64,000 nt of DNA from the NCBI GenBank assembly GCA_950097015.1, contig CATNEN010000014.1:1364001-1428000 (forward strand). Reading direction: 5' to 3'. The stretch is from Macrostomum hystrix (lineage: Eukaryota; Platyhelminthes; Macrostomidae). The position numbers and the translations under genes are program-made. Below the pieces are notes generated by a model that searched no databases, was not told where the DNA came from, and worked only from the letters and a program-made list of their open reading frames with translations. This document shows, piece by piece, positions 22,851 through 35,400 of this stretch; the first letter of the stretch is position 1, and the number at the start of each line of letters is the position of its first letter.

Positions 22851-23084
22851 TTTCTTTGCTTTTCTTTTCCCACTTAAAATCATGATTCGAATGATTTTGG
22901 ATGGCATAGCATGAGTAATTAGGAGTGTATTATAAAGTTTTTCCCTGACAGCATAAATTATCGAGAAAACAGCAAGTATTTGTCCAGAACCTTCATCAAA
23001 TGTTGAGAGTAGCATGATTTATTGTGGGGCTAGCATTATCGTTGGGTAGTGTTTGCTAATATATAATAGTATATCCTTATTCCT
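22851..23084. other. Short AT-rich spacer
   Basis: Nothing recognised between the truncated repeat copy and the 23-bp minisatellite. Confidence 0.4.
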
Positions 23085-23425
23085 CGGTCCTCATTCAGTC
23101 ACACCCTCAGGCCTCATTCAGTCACTACCTCAGGCCTCACTCAGTCACTCCATCAGGCCTCATTCAGTCTCTCCCTCAGCCCCCATTCAGTCAATCCATC
23201 AGCCCCCATTCAGTTACTCTCTCAAGCCTCATTCAGTCACTCCCTCAGCCCTCATTCAGTCACTCCCCCAGCCCTCATTCAGTCACTCCCTCAGGCCTCA
23301 TTCATTCACTCCCTCAGGCCTCACCCAGTTACTCCCTCAGGCCTCATTCAGTCACTCCCTCAGGCCTCATTCAGTCACTCCCTCAGGCCTCATTCAGTCA
23401 CTCCCTCAGGCCTCATTCAGTAAGG
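23085..23425. repeat. 23-bp minisatellite, about 14-15 units
   Basis: Tandem 23-bp units with core CAGTCACTCCCTCAGGCCTC. The plus-strand 171-codon frame across it is a by-product of a stop-free repeat and not a gene. Confidence 0.95.
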
Positions 23426-23594
23426 AATATGTATTTGTTTGCTTATTTGCAGTAAAGTGCGTCATTGGATATTTATTAGCCCGTTTGTGTCTAAGTTTGA
23501 TTATTCTCTGTACATGCAGCAGCGGCTCAGTTGATTTGCGCGAACCTTTGCAGCGCCTCTCACTCTGATTACTTAAGATGGGCAGTAGCAAAAG

Positions 23595-23600
23595 TTTATT
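23595..23600 (-). terminator. AATAAA poly(A) signal for TBCA
   Basis: AATAAA on the minus strand about 190 nt after the TBCA stop codon, in AT-rich sequence. Confidence 0.5.
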
Positions 23601-23791
23601 TAAAAAATCGCAAAATGGGAAGGCGAAAATCTAATCTTACCTGACATGCAGAAGAAATTTGCGCTCGTAATTAAAACATCTTAGTAAAATAAAAGAAATC
23701 TGACCTACTTTAGCTACATATACTACATATACTAGTGAATAGTAGTGCGTCTGTTCACATTCAGAAAATATCGATCAGCGCCGGGGCAGGA

Positions 23792-24193
23792 TCAGCAGTC
23801 GCCAGCTTGCTGCTGCTCATCCAGCAGCTTGAGCTCGGCGTCGGCCTCCAGAAACATTGGCTCCTGGCCGCACAGCTCTCGGTGCTGCTCCAGCAGGCTG
23901 TGCAGCTTCAGCCTGGCTGCCGCCAAGCGATGCTCAGTGTCCGGCACCATCATCTGCGACTCGCGCAGAACCTCCTGGCGCTTGTGCAGCCGGTGCTCGG
24001 CGTCATCAGCGTCCACGGCGTTGCCGATGTCCGGCGCCCCCGACTTCAACGCCTCCAGCTGGGCCTGAAGGCTGGCAGATTCAGCCTTGTACACCTGCAG
24101 CTCCTTTACCAGGCGGCGAATCACACCTGTGTAGATGCGCACCTGCTTCAGGGCGGCAGCTACCATCGGCGATGGGGTGGAAGTCAGAGACAT
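23792..24193 (-). CDS. TBCA: Tubulin-specific chaperone A (tubulin folding cofactor A)
   Basis: An uninterrupted minus-strand frame of 133 aa from ATG at 24193. TBCA is a small helical-bundle protein that holds folding intermediates of beta-tubulin released from CCT in the cytosol. Features supporting this are the conserved N-terminal helix LKQVRIYTGVIRRLVKE, followed by a long charged helix. The central signature LRESQMMVPDTEHRLAAA corresponds to the family's LQESRMMIPDCxRRLxAA, and a third helix follows. The length is slightly above the usual 105-120 aa because of a loop insertion (SGAPDIGNAVDADD). Frame continues upstream through a poly-Gln run without an ATG, so the start at MSLTSTPSP is preferred. 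A TTTATT at 23595-23600 gives an AATAAA downstream. No intron: either genuinely intronless or a retrocopy with intact frame. Confidence 0.9.
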   Translation of the reverse strand: MSLTSTPSPMVAAALKQVRIYTGVIRRLVKELQVYKAESASLQAQLEALKSGAPDIGNAVDADDAEHRLHKRQEVLRESQMMVPDTEHRLAAARLKLHSLLEQHRELCGQEPMFLEADAELKLLDEQQQAGDC

Positions 24194-24490
24194 CGTGGAG
24201 TCCAGTTGCTGCTGCTGTTGCTTCTTATTTAAATAAGCTTTTGGCTGTCCCTTTGACAATTTTAACTATTTTACTCTCTTCCTCTGCTAAAGATATCTCC
24301 TTGTATTTCAATCCAAAGCCTAGACTGTTGCGTTCTAGACGAGTTGGCAGAAAACAATAGTCTATGGCCGCTAGAGGTGCCTCTTCTGTTAGCAAAAAAT
24401 AAAAGTGCACTGTAAGCTTTTTCTCATGGACATCTATATGCAACACCTGGACTGAAAGCCGGAAAAAACTCGCGATTGTTTTACCTGATG
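24194..24490. other. TBCA upstream region
   Basis: Contains the CAG-rich stretch immediately 5' of TBCA (24205-24228) and AT-rich sequence that should hold its promoter. No defined element recognised. Confidence 0.35.
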
Positions 24491-24494
24491 AGGC

Positions 24495-24657
24495 TGAGTA
24501 CAGCGTGTTTAGCTGAGTACAGTGTGTTTAGCTGAGTACACTGTGTTTAGCTGAGTACAGCATGTTTAGCTGAGTACAGCGTGTTTAGCTGAGTACAGTG
24601 TGTTTAGCTGAGTAAAGCGTGTTTAGCTGAGTACAGCGTGTTTAGCTGAGTACAGCG
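24495..24657. repeat. 19-bp minisatellite, 8-9 units
   Basis: Units of GTTTAGCTGAGTACAGCGT with minor variation. Confidence 0.95.
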
Positions 24658-25247
24658 GCTCAGAAAATTTGCGCTTACTCTTGAGACGTCACACATCTCA
24701 GTGCGCTACCATGCCAGCCACGCAGATCGAATTTGGTGGAAAACAATGGGATAGCGAAGCTTGCCAGCCAACGTTTGCCAGCGAGACATTAGCCAGCCGA
24801 ACTTTGCCCCTCAGATCAAGCAGAGATGGCAAACTTCGTAGAACCCGAAAACAATATCGAGATGACCATGCTTTTCAACCCATACATTCAAGAATTACGA
24901 TTAGGAACTTTTACCACAATTTTTTTCTATCCCGCCCTGACCTCCGCAACCGCGTCAGGCCGATCGGCACTTTCAGGATAACAGCAGAAAGACCACGTAT
25001 GTATTAAAAAATACTTTTTTCTTTTCTTTTGTCTGTATCTCCGAAAATATTCAACATATACTATGAAAAGCCATGAAAATCGCGAACACTCTATTCGATG
25101 TAACGACTTTCAAAATCACAAAGCATCGGCATCAACAAGATATTCAACGATTCTCGTCGAAAACTTATGCGAGAATCGAAAAAATTTTCTGCTCACAAAA
25201 TTTCATTACGTAACTATGACGGCTACTATTGCTGCTTTTATATTAGA
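24658..25247. other. Intergenic sequence, no gene recognised
   Basis: A 112-codon plus-strand frame (24669-25007) is present, but its internal repetition (CCAGCC, GCCAGC) and lack of any familiar motif give no support for a gene. Confidence 0.3.
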
Positions 25248-25323
25248 CGGGGGCGAGTGGCTCAGCGGCTAGCGTCGCTGCCTCGCACTCCAATGGACGC
25301 TAGTTCGATTCCCCCTTCAAGTC
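25248..25323 (+). mobile_element. tRNA-like SINE head with intact pol III boxes
   Basis: Begins GGGGGCGAGTGGCTCAGCGG. It has a perfect A box (TGGCTCAGCGG) and a perfect B box (GTTCGATTCC) about 42 nt later, and ends CCCCCTTCA so that the first five bases can pair with the last C run. The T-stem does not pair well, so a functional tRNA is unlikely. The sequence after it (to about 25740) is GC- and GT-rich and may be the SINE body. It differs from the tRNA-headed family at 11083 and 14890. Confidence 0.55.
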
Positions 25324-26033
25324 ACGATTAATTTCGGTTTAGACAGTAGCGACCGGCGGAGGTGCACCATATTTCGTGCAATCAAAGCTTGAAATAATAG
25401 CTTCGCTCCTTGTGCCTGTTCTGCGTTGTGTGAGTTATTTGCGTTGGCGCTGGGGCGTGAGGCCTTGCGGGGTGGCTGGGGGGGACGGGTGTACACCGCC
25501 GCGCGCTTTCTGGATTTCCGTCAGCGCGATTGGATAAGTGTACACTCATCACCCGGTCCCCGCTGAGGACTGATTTCTTATCAGCCTTCCGCCCCGGCTT
25601 GGTCTGCTCTGTGCGTGTGGGTGTAGGTGTGGGGGGCACTGCTGCCTATTCTGGGTGCCTCCTGCCCTCCCCAGCTGGTCTGTGCTGCCGTGTGTGGTGC
25701 CTGCTCAGGGGGGTTTGTATGACGCCAGAATGAGAAATTACGCATGAGATATATGCGTAAAAACCAAGATCCATGCTTGCGTAAAAACTGAATTAAAAAA
25801 ATAGTGTATATTTAAGCACTGCAAAACAAAGACAGAATTTAAGTTCTAATCGCAAAAAGCAGAACAAAATCTGAAAAACTACTGCCAATAGTCTTGGTAC
25901 ATATCTTTTTAATTGTACCAACTAACAATAACTTTTTAATCTTAAAATCAAAATATTAACACACCAAAAGTGTGGGTAAAGATGTGAAAAAGCTGTATAT
26001 ACATGTAAGACTGCGAATGAGGCCATAAATGTA
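25324..26033. other. Possible SINE body then AT-rich spacer
   Basis: GT/GC-biased sequence at 25430-25730 follows the tRNA-like head; AT-rich sequence follows to the start of the 18-bp array. No gene recognised. Confidence 0.3.
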
Positions 26034-26400
26034 AACGTGAGTGAGGCTGTGAATGTAAGTAAGGCTGTGAATGTGAGTGAGGCTGCAAATGTAAGTGAGG
26101 CTGTGAATGTGAGTGAGGCTGTGAATGTGACTGAGGCTGTGAATGTGAGTGAGGCTGTAAATGTAAGTGAGGCTGTGAATGTGAGTGAGGCTGTGAATGT
26201 GAGTGAGGCTGTAAATGTGAGTGAGGCTGTGAATGTGAGTGAGGCTATAAATGTGAGTGAGGCTGTGAATGTGAGTAAGGCTGTGTATGTAAGTGAGGCT
26301 GCGAATGTGAGTGGAACTGTGAATGTGAGTGAGGCTGTGAATAAAGTTGTGAGTGTGAATAAGGCTGTGAATGAGGCTGTGAATGATTTCACAGCGCTTA
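26034..26400. repeat. 18-bp minisatellite (GAGGCTGTGAATGTGAGT)
   Basis: About 20 units, some with AAGGCTGTG or GAGGCTGCA variants. The unit is divisible by three, so both strands have long open frames that are compositional. The last five or six units, ending with TGATTTCACAGCGCTTA, are also present at the end of every spacer of the adjoining satellite. Confidence 0.95.
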
Positions 26401-26401
26401 A

Positions 26402-29400
26402 GATTTGCAGCATGTCTGTGTCATTTTGAATAGCTGTATATCCCTCCCATTGTGTGTCACTTCTTTGTTATCCATTGCTTACTGTATATTGACAGCAGCG
26501 GATCTCACAGTGTTTATGATTTGCAGCATGTCTGTGTCATTTTGAATAGCTGTATATCCCTCCCATTGTGTGTCACTTCTGTGTTATCCATTGCTTACTG
26601 TATATTGACAGCAGCGGATCTCACAGTGTTTATGATTTGCAGCATGTCTGTGTCATTTTGAATAGCTGTATATCCCTCCCATTGTGTGTCACTTCTGTGT
26701 TATCCATTGCTTACTGTATATTGACAGCAGCGGATCTCACAGTGTTTATGATTTGCAGCATGTCTGTGTCATTTTGAATAGCTGTATATCCCTCCCATTG
26801 TGTGTCACTTCTGTGTTATCCACTGCGTACTGTATATTGACAGCAGCGGATCTCACAGTGTTTATGATTTGCAGCATGTCTGTGTCATTTTGAATAGCTG
26901 TATATCTCTCCCATTGTGTGTCACTTCTGTGTTATCCACTGCTCACTGTATATTGACAGCAGCGGATCTCACAGTGTTTATGATTTGCAGCATGTCTGTG
27001 TCATTTTGAATAGCTGTATATCTCTCCCATTGTGTGTCACTTCTTTGTTATCCACTGCGTACTGTATATTGACAGCAGCGGATCTCACAGTGTTTATGAT
27101 TTGCAGCATGTCTGTGTCATTTTGAATAGCTGTATATCTCTCCCATTGTGTGTCACTTCTGTGTTATCCACTGCTTACTGTATATTGACAGCAGCGGATC
27201 TCACAGTGTTTATGATTTGCAGCATGTCTGTGTCATTTTGAATAGCTGTATATCCCTCCCATTGTGTGTCACTTCTGTGTTATCCACTGCGTACTGTATA
27301 TTGACAGCAGCGGATCTTACAGTGTTTATGATTTGCAGCATGTCTGTGTCATTTTGAATAGCTGTATATCTCTCCCATTATGTGTCACTTCTGTGTTATC
27401 CACTGCGTACTGTATATTGACAGCAGCGGATCTCACAGTGTTTATGATTTGCAGCATGTCTGTGTCATTTTGAATAGCTGTATATCCCTCCCATTGTGTG
27501 TCACTTCTGTGTTATCCACTGCGTACTGTATATTGACAGCAGCGGATCTCACAGTGTTTATGATTTGCAGCATGTCTGTGTCATTTTGAATAGCTGTATA
27601 TCTCTCCCATTGTGTGTCACTTCTGTGTTATCCACTGCGTACTGTATATTGACAGCAGCGGATCTCAAGGGCTACTCAATGAATTAAAAATGCAGAAAAA
27701 CTGAGTATTCGAAACCCAAACTAGATCAGTGAGTCTGGCTGTGAATGAGGTACTGAATGAGGCAGTGAATGTGAATGAGGCTGTGAATTAGATCGGGTGA
27801 GCTAGCTTTAAAGCAAGTTATGCCTTGCTTTACTTGAACCAGGTAATTGTCATGATTGCGCAATAATCCCCTTTTTGTGTTAGTGTTTTATTTTTAATAG
27901 GAACGCAGTTCTGGGGTAAGTAATACTCAATCTGTTTTTGGTCCTTATCTGTTGGAGGTGTGATTGACAGTTTTGCATGCAGTCATGAAGCTACACTGTT
28001 CATTATTGACACCAGGTTGATATAAACGTATCTTTTTTTGACTACAATACTTACATTAACAATACCAATATTCTTGCGCAATGCCGTTAGCACCCCCAGT
28101 TTTAGGCCTCTCCAACTGTTGCGAAATGTCGAAAAAATCGAGCTTCTGTTTCGGTCTCAAGGTTTGTGCTGTGCACGAGGTTGTAAATGTGGCTATGAAT
28201 GTTAGTGAAGATGTGAATGAGGCTGTGAATGTGAGTAAGGCTGTGAATGTAAGTGAGGCTGCGAATGTGAGTGGGGCTGTGAATGTGAGTGAGGCTGTGA
28301 ATAAAGTTGTGAGTGTGAATAAGGCTGTGAATGAGGCTGTGAATGATTTCACAGCGCTTAAGATTTGCAGCATGTCTGTGTCATTTTGAATAGCTGTATA
28401 TCCCTCCCATTGTGTGTCACTTCTGTGTTATCCACTGCGTACTGTATATTGACAGCAACGGATCTCACAGTGTTTATGATTTGCAGCATGTCTGTGTCAT
28501 TTTGAATAGCTGTATATCCCTCCCATTGTGTGTCACTTCTTTGTTATCCACTGCGTACTGTATATTGACAGCAGCGGATCTCACAGTGTTTATGATTTGC
28601 AGCATGTCTGTGTCATTTTGAATAGCTGTATATCCCTCCCATTGAGTGTCACTTCTTTGTTATCCACTGCTCACTGTATATTGACAGCAGCGGATCTTAC
28701 AGTGTTTATGATTTGCAGCATGTCTGTGTCATTTTGAATAGCTGTATATCTCTCCCATTGTGTGTCACTTCTGTGTTATCCACTGCGTACTGTATATTGA
28801 CAGCAGCGGATCTCACAGTGTTTATGATTTGCAGCATGTCTGTGTCATTTTGAATAGCTGTATATCCCTCCCATTGTGTGTCACTTCTGTGTTATCCACT
28901 GCGTACTGTATATTGACAGCAGCGGATCTCACAGTGTTTATGATTTGCAGCATGTCTGTGTCATTTTGAATAGCTGTATATCTCTCCCATTGTGTGTCAC
29001 TTCTGTGTTATCCACTGCGTACTGTATATTGACAGCAGCGGATCTCAAGGGCTACTCAATGAATTAAAAATGCAGAAAAACTGAGTATTCGAAACCCAAA
29101 CTAGATCAGTGAGTCTGGCTGTGAATGAGGTACTGAATGAGGCAGTGAATGTGAATGAGGCTGTGAATTAGATCGGGTGAGCTAGCTTTAAAGCAAGTTA
29201 TGCCTTGCTTGACTTGAACCAGGTAATTGTCATGATTGCGCAATAATCCCCTTTTTGTGTTAGTGTTTTATTTTTAATAGGAACGCAGTTCTGGGGTAAG
29301 TAATACTCAATCTGTTTTTGGTCCTTATCTGTTGGAGGTGTGATTGACAGTTTTGCATGCAGTCATGAAGCTACACTGTTCATTATTGACACCAGGTTGA

Positions 29401-32400
29401 TATAAACGTATCTTTTTTTGACTACAATACTTACATTAACAATACCAATATTCTTGCGCAATGCCGTTAGCACCCCCAGTTTTAGGCCTCTCCAACTGTT
29501 GCGAAATGTCGAAAAAATCGAGCTTCTGTTTCGGTCTCAAGGTTTGTGCTGTGCACGAGGTTGTAAATGTGGCTATGAATGTTAGTGAAGATGTGAATGA
29601 GGCTGTGAATGTGAGTAAGGCTGTGAATGTAAGTGAGGCTGCGAATGTGAGTGGGGCTGTGAATGTGAGTGAGGCTGTGAATAAAGTTGTGAGTGTGAAT
29701 AAGGCTGTGAATGAGGCTGTGAATGATTTCACAGCGCTTAAGATTTGCAGCATGTCTGTGTCATTTTGAATAGCTGTATATCCCTCCCATTGTGTGTCAC
29801 TTCTGTGTTATCCATTGCTTACTGTATATTGACAGCAGCGGATCTCACAGTGTTTATGATTTGCAGCATGTCTGTGTCATTTTGAATAGCTGTATATCCC
29901 TCCCATTGTGTGTCACTTCTGTGTTATCCACTGCGTACTGTATATTGACAGCAGCGGATCTCACAGTGTTTATGATTTGCAGCATGTCTGTGTCATTTTG
30001 AATAGCTGTATATCCCTCCCATTGTGTGTCACTTCTGTGTTATCCACTGCGTACTGTATATTGACAGCAGCGGATCTCACAGTGTTTATGATTTGCAGCA
30101 TGTCTGTGTCATTTTGAATAGCTGTATATCCCTCCCATTGTGTGTCACTTCTGTGTTATCCACTGCGTACTGTATATTGACAGCAGCGGATCTCACAGTG
30201 TTTATGATTTGCAGCATGTCTGTGTCATTTTGAATAGCTGTATATCCCTCCCATTGTGTGTCACTTCTGTGTTATCCATTGCTTACTGTATATTGACAGC
30301 AGCGGATCTCACAGTGTTTATGATTTGCAGCATGTCTGTGTCATTTTGAATAGCTGTATATCCCTCCCATTGTGTGTCACTTCTGTGTTATCCACTGCGT
30401 ACTGTATATTGACAGCAGCGGATCTCACAGTGTTTATGATTTGCAGCATGTCTGTGTCATTTTGAATAGCTGTATATCCCTCCCATTGTGTGTCACTTCT
30501 GTGTTATCCACTGCGCACTGTATATTGACAGCAGCGGATCTCACAGTGTTTATGATTTGCAGCATGTCTGTGTCATTTTGAATAGCTGTATATCTCTCCC
30601 ATTGTGTGTCACTTCTGTGTTATCCACTGCGTACTGTATATTGACAGCAGCGGATCTCAAGGGCTACTCAATGAATTAAAAATGCAGAAAAACTGAGTAT
30701 TCGAAACCCAAACTAGATCAGTGAGTCTGGCTGTGAATGAGGTACTGAATGAGGCAGTGAATGTGAATGAGGCTGTGAATTAGATCGGGTGAGCTAGCTT
30801 TAAAGCAAGTTATGCCTTGCTTGACTTGAACCAGGTAATTGTCATGATTGCGCAATAATCCCCTTTTTGTGTTAGTGTTTTATTTTTAATAGGAACGCAG
30901 TTCTGGGGTAAGTAATACTCAATCTGTTTTTGGTCCTTATCTGTTGGAGGTGTGATTGACAGTTTTGCATGCAGTCATGAAGCTACACTGTTCATTATTG
31001 ACACCAGGTTGATATAAACGTATCTTTTTTTGACTACAATACTTACATTAACAATACCAATATTCTTGCGCAATGCCGTTAGCACCCCCAGTTTTAGGCC
31101 TCTCCAACTGTTGCGAAATGTCGAAAAAATCGAGCTTCTGTTTCGGTCTCAAGGTTTGTGCTGTGCACGAGGTTGTAAATGTGGCTATGAATGTTAGTGA
31201 AGATGTGAATGAGGCTGTGAATGTGAGTAAGGCTGTGAATGTAAGTGAGGCTGCGAATGTGAGTGGGGCTGTGAATGTGAGTGAGGCTGTGAATAAAGTT
31301 GTGAGTGTGAATAAGGCTGTGAATGAGGCTGTGAATGATTTCACAGCGCTTAAAATTTGCAGCATGTCTGTGTCATTTTGAATAGCTGTATATCCCTCCC
31401 ATTGTGTGTCACTTCTGTGTTATCCACTGCGTACTGTATATTGACAGCAACGGATCTCACTGTGTTTATGATTTGCAGCATGTCTGTGTCATTTTGAATA
31501 GCTGTATATCCCTCCCATTGTGTGTCACTTCTTTGTTATCCACTGCGTACTGTATATTGACAGCAGCGGATCTCACAGTGTTTATGATTTGCAGCATGTC
31601 TGTGTCATTTTGAATAGCTGTATATCCCTCCCATTGAGTGTCACTTCTTTGTTATCCACTGCTCACTGTATATTGACAGCAGCGGATCTTACAGTGTTTA
31701 TGATTTGCAGCATGTCTGTGTCATTTTGAATAGCTGTATATCTCTCCCATTGTGTGTCACTTCTGTGTTATCCACTGCGTACTGTATATTGACAGCAGCG
31801 GATCTCACAGTGTTTATGATTTGCAGCATGTCTGTGTCATTTTGAATAGCTGTATATCCCTCCCATTGTGTGTCACTTCTGTGTTATCCACTGCGTACTG
31901 TATATTGACAGCAGCGGATCTCACAGTGTTTATGATTTGCAGCATGTCTGTGTCATTTTGAATAGCTGTATATCTCTCCCATTGTGTGTCACTTCTGTGT
32001 TATCCACTGCGTACTGTATATTGACAGCAGCGGATCTCAAGGGCTACTCAATGAATTAAAAATGCAGAAAAACTGAGTATTCGAAACCCAAACTAGATCA
32101 GTGAGTCTGGCTGTGAATGAGGTACTGAATGAGGCAGTGAATGTGAATGAGGCTGTGAATTAGATCGGGTGAGCTAGCTTTAAAGCAAGTTATGCCTTGC
32201 TTGACTTGAACCAGGTAATTGTCATGATTGCGCAATAATCCCCTTTTTGTGTTAGTGTTTTATTTTTAATAGGAACGCAGTTCTGGGGTAAGTAATACTC
32301 AATCTGTTTTTGGTCCTTATCTGTTGGAGGTGTGATTGACAGTTTTGCATGCAGTCATGAAGCTACACTGTTCATTATTGACACCAGGTTGATATAAACG

Positions 32401-35400
32401 TATCTTTTTTTGACTACAATACTTACATTAACAATACCAATATTCTTGCGCAATGCCGTTAGCACCCCCAGTTTTAGGCCTCTCCAACTGTTGCGAAATG
32501 TCGAAAAAATCGAGCTTCTGTTTCGGTCTCAAGGTTTGTGCTGTGCACGAGGTTGTAAATGTGGCTATGAATGTTAGTGAAGATGTGAATGAGGCTGTGA
32601 ATGTGAGTAAGGCTGTGAATGTAAGTGAGGCTGCGAATGTGAGTGGGGCTGTGAATGTGAGTGAGGCTGTGAATAAAGTTGTGAGTGTGAATAAGGCTGT
32701 GAATGAGGCTCTGAATGATTTCACAGCGCTTAAGATTTGCAGCATGTCTGTGTCATTTTGAATAGCTGTATATCCCTCCCATTGTGTGTCACTTCTGTGT
32801 TATCCACTGCGTACTGTATATTGACAGCAGCGGATCTCACAGTGTTTATGATTTGCAGCATGTCTGTGTCATTTTGAATAGCTGTATATCCCTCCCATTG
32901 AGTGTCACTTCTTTGTTATCCACTGCTCACTGTATATTGACAGCAGCGGATCTCACAGTGTTTATGATTTGCAGCATGTCTGTGTCATTTTGAATAGCTG
33001 TATATCCCTCCCATTGTGTGTCACTTCTGTGTTATCCACTGCGTACTGTATATTGACAGCAGCGGATCTCACAGTGTTTATGATTTGCAGCATGTCTGTG
33101 TCATTTTGAATAGCTGTATATCCCTCCCATTGTGTGTCACTTCTGTGTTATCCACTGCGTACTGTATATTGACAGCAGCGGATCTCACAGTGTTTATGAT
33201 TTGCAGCATGTCTGTGTCATTTTGAATAGCTGTATATCCCTCCCATTGTGTGTCACTTCTGTGTTATCCATTGCTTACTGTATATTGACAGCAGCGGATC
33301 TCACAGTGTTTATGATTTGCAGCATGTCTGTGTCATTTTGAATAGCTGTATATCCCTCCCATTGTGTGTCACTTCTGTGTTATCCACTGCGTACTGTATA
33401 TTGACAGCAGCGGATCTCACAGTGTTTATGATTTGCAGCATGTCTGTGTCATTTTGAATAGCTGTATATCCCTCCCATTGTGTGTCACTTCTGTGTTATC
33501 CACTGCGCACTGTATATTGACAGCAGCGGATCTCACAGTGTTTATGATTTGCAGCATGTCTGTGTCATTTTGAATAGCTGTATATCTCTCCCATTGTGTG
33601 TCACTTCTGTGTTATCCACTGCGTACTGTATATTGACAGCAGCGGATCTCAAGGGCTACTCAATGAATTAAAAATGCAGAAAAACTGAGTATTCGAAACC
33701 CAAACTAGATCAGTGAGTCTGGCTGTGAATGAGGTACTGAATGAGGCAGTGAATGTGAATGAGGCTGTGAATTAGATCGGGTGAGCTAGCTTTAAAGCAA
33801 GTTATGCCTTGCTTGACTTGAACCAGGTAATTGTCATGATTGCGCAATAATCCCCTTTTTGTGTTAGTGTTTTATTTTTAATAGGAACGCAGTTCTGGGG
33901 TAAGTAATACTCAATCTGTTTTTGGTCCTTATCTGTTGGAGGTGTGATTGACAGTTTTGCATGCAGTCATGAAGCTACACTGTTCATTATTGACACCAGG
34001 TTGATATAAACGTATCTTTTTTTGACTACAATACTTACATTAACAATACCAATATTCTTGCGCAATGCCGTTAGCACCCCCAGTTTTAGGCCTCTCCAAC
34101 TGTTGCGAAATGTCGAAAAAATCGAGCTTCTGTTTCGGTCTCAAGGTTTGTGCTGTGCACGAGGTTGTAAATGTGGCTATGAATGTTAGTGAAGATGTGA
34201 ATGAGGCTGTGAATGTGAGTAAGGCTGTGAATGTAAGTGAGGCTGCGAATGTGAGTGGGGCTGTGAATGTGAGTGAGGCTGTGAATAAAGTTGTGAGTGT
34301 GAATAAGGCTGTGAATGAGGCTGTGAATGATTTCACAGCGCTTAAGATTTGCAGCATGTCTGTGTCATTTTGAATAGCTGTATATCCCTCCCATTGTGTG
34401 TCACTTCTGTGTTATCCACTGCGTACTGTATATTGACAGCAACGGATCTCACAGTGTTTATGATTTGCAGCATGTCTGTGTCATTTTGAATAGCTGTATA
34501 TCTCTCCCATTGTGTGTCACTTCTGTGTTATCCACTGCTTACTGTATATTGACAGCAGCGGATCTCACAGTGTTTATGATTTGCAGCATGTCTGTGTCAT
34601 TTTGAATAGCTGTATATCCCTCCCATTGTGTGTCACTTCTGTGTTATCCATTGCTTACTGTATATTGACAGCAGCGGATCTCACAGTGTTTATGATTTGC
34701 AGCATGTCTGTGTCATTTTGAATAGCTGTATATCCCTCCCATTGTGTGTCACTTCTGTGTTATCCACTGCGTACTGTATATTGACAGCAGCGGATCTCAA
34801 GGGCTACTCAATGAATTAAAAATGCAGAAAAACTGAGTATTCGAAACCCAAACTAGATCAGTGAGTCTGGCTGTGAATGAGGTACTGAATGAGGCAGTGA
34901 ATGTGAATGAGGCTGTGAATTAGATCGGGTGAGCTAGCTTTAAAGCAAGTTATGCCTTGCTTGACTTGAACCAGGTAATTGTCATGATTGCGCAATAATC
35001 CCCTTTTTGTGTTAGTGTTTTATTTTTAATAGGAACGCAGTTCTGGGGCAAGTAATACTCAATCTGTTTTTGGTCCTTATCTGTTGGAGGTGTGATTGAC
35101 AGTTTTGCATGCAGTCATGAAGCTACACTGTTCATTATTGACACCAGGTTGATATAAACGTATCTTTTTTTGACTACAATACTTACATTAACAATACCAA
35201 TATTCTTGCGCAATGCCGTTAGCACCCCCAGTTTTAGGCCTCTCCAACTGTTGCGAAATGTCGAAAAAATCGAGCTTCTGTTTCGGTCTCAAGGTTTGTG
35301 CTGTGCACGAGGTTGTAAATGTGGCTATGAATGTTAGTGAAGATGTGAATGAGGCTGTGAATGTGAGTAAGGCTGTGAATGTAAGTGAGGCTGCGAATGT

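Noticed and set aside
24669-25007. A 112-codon plus-strand ORF
   Set aside because: Internal short repetition and no recognisable motif; not supported as a gene.
25922-26429. Thr/Phe/Leu-rich 163-codon minus ORF resembling a membrane protein and a 130-codon plus ORF
   Set aside because: Both are translations of the 18-bp minisatellite.
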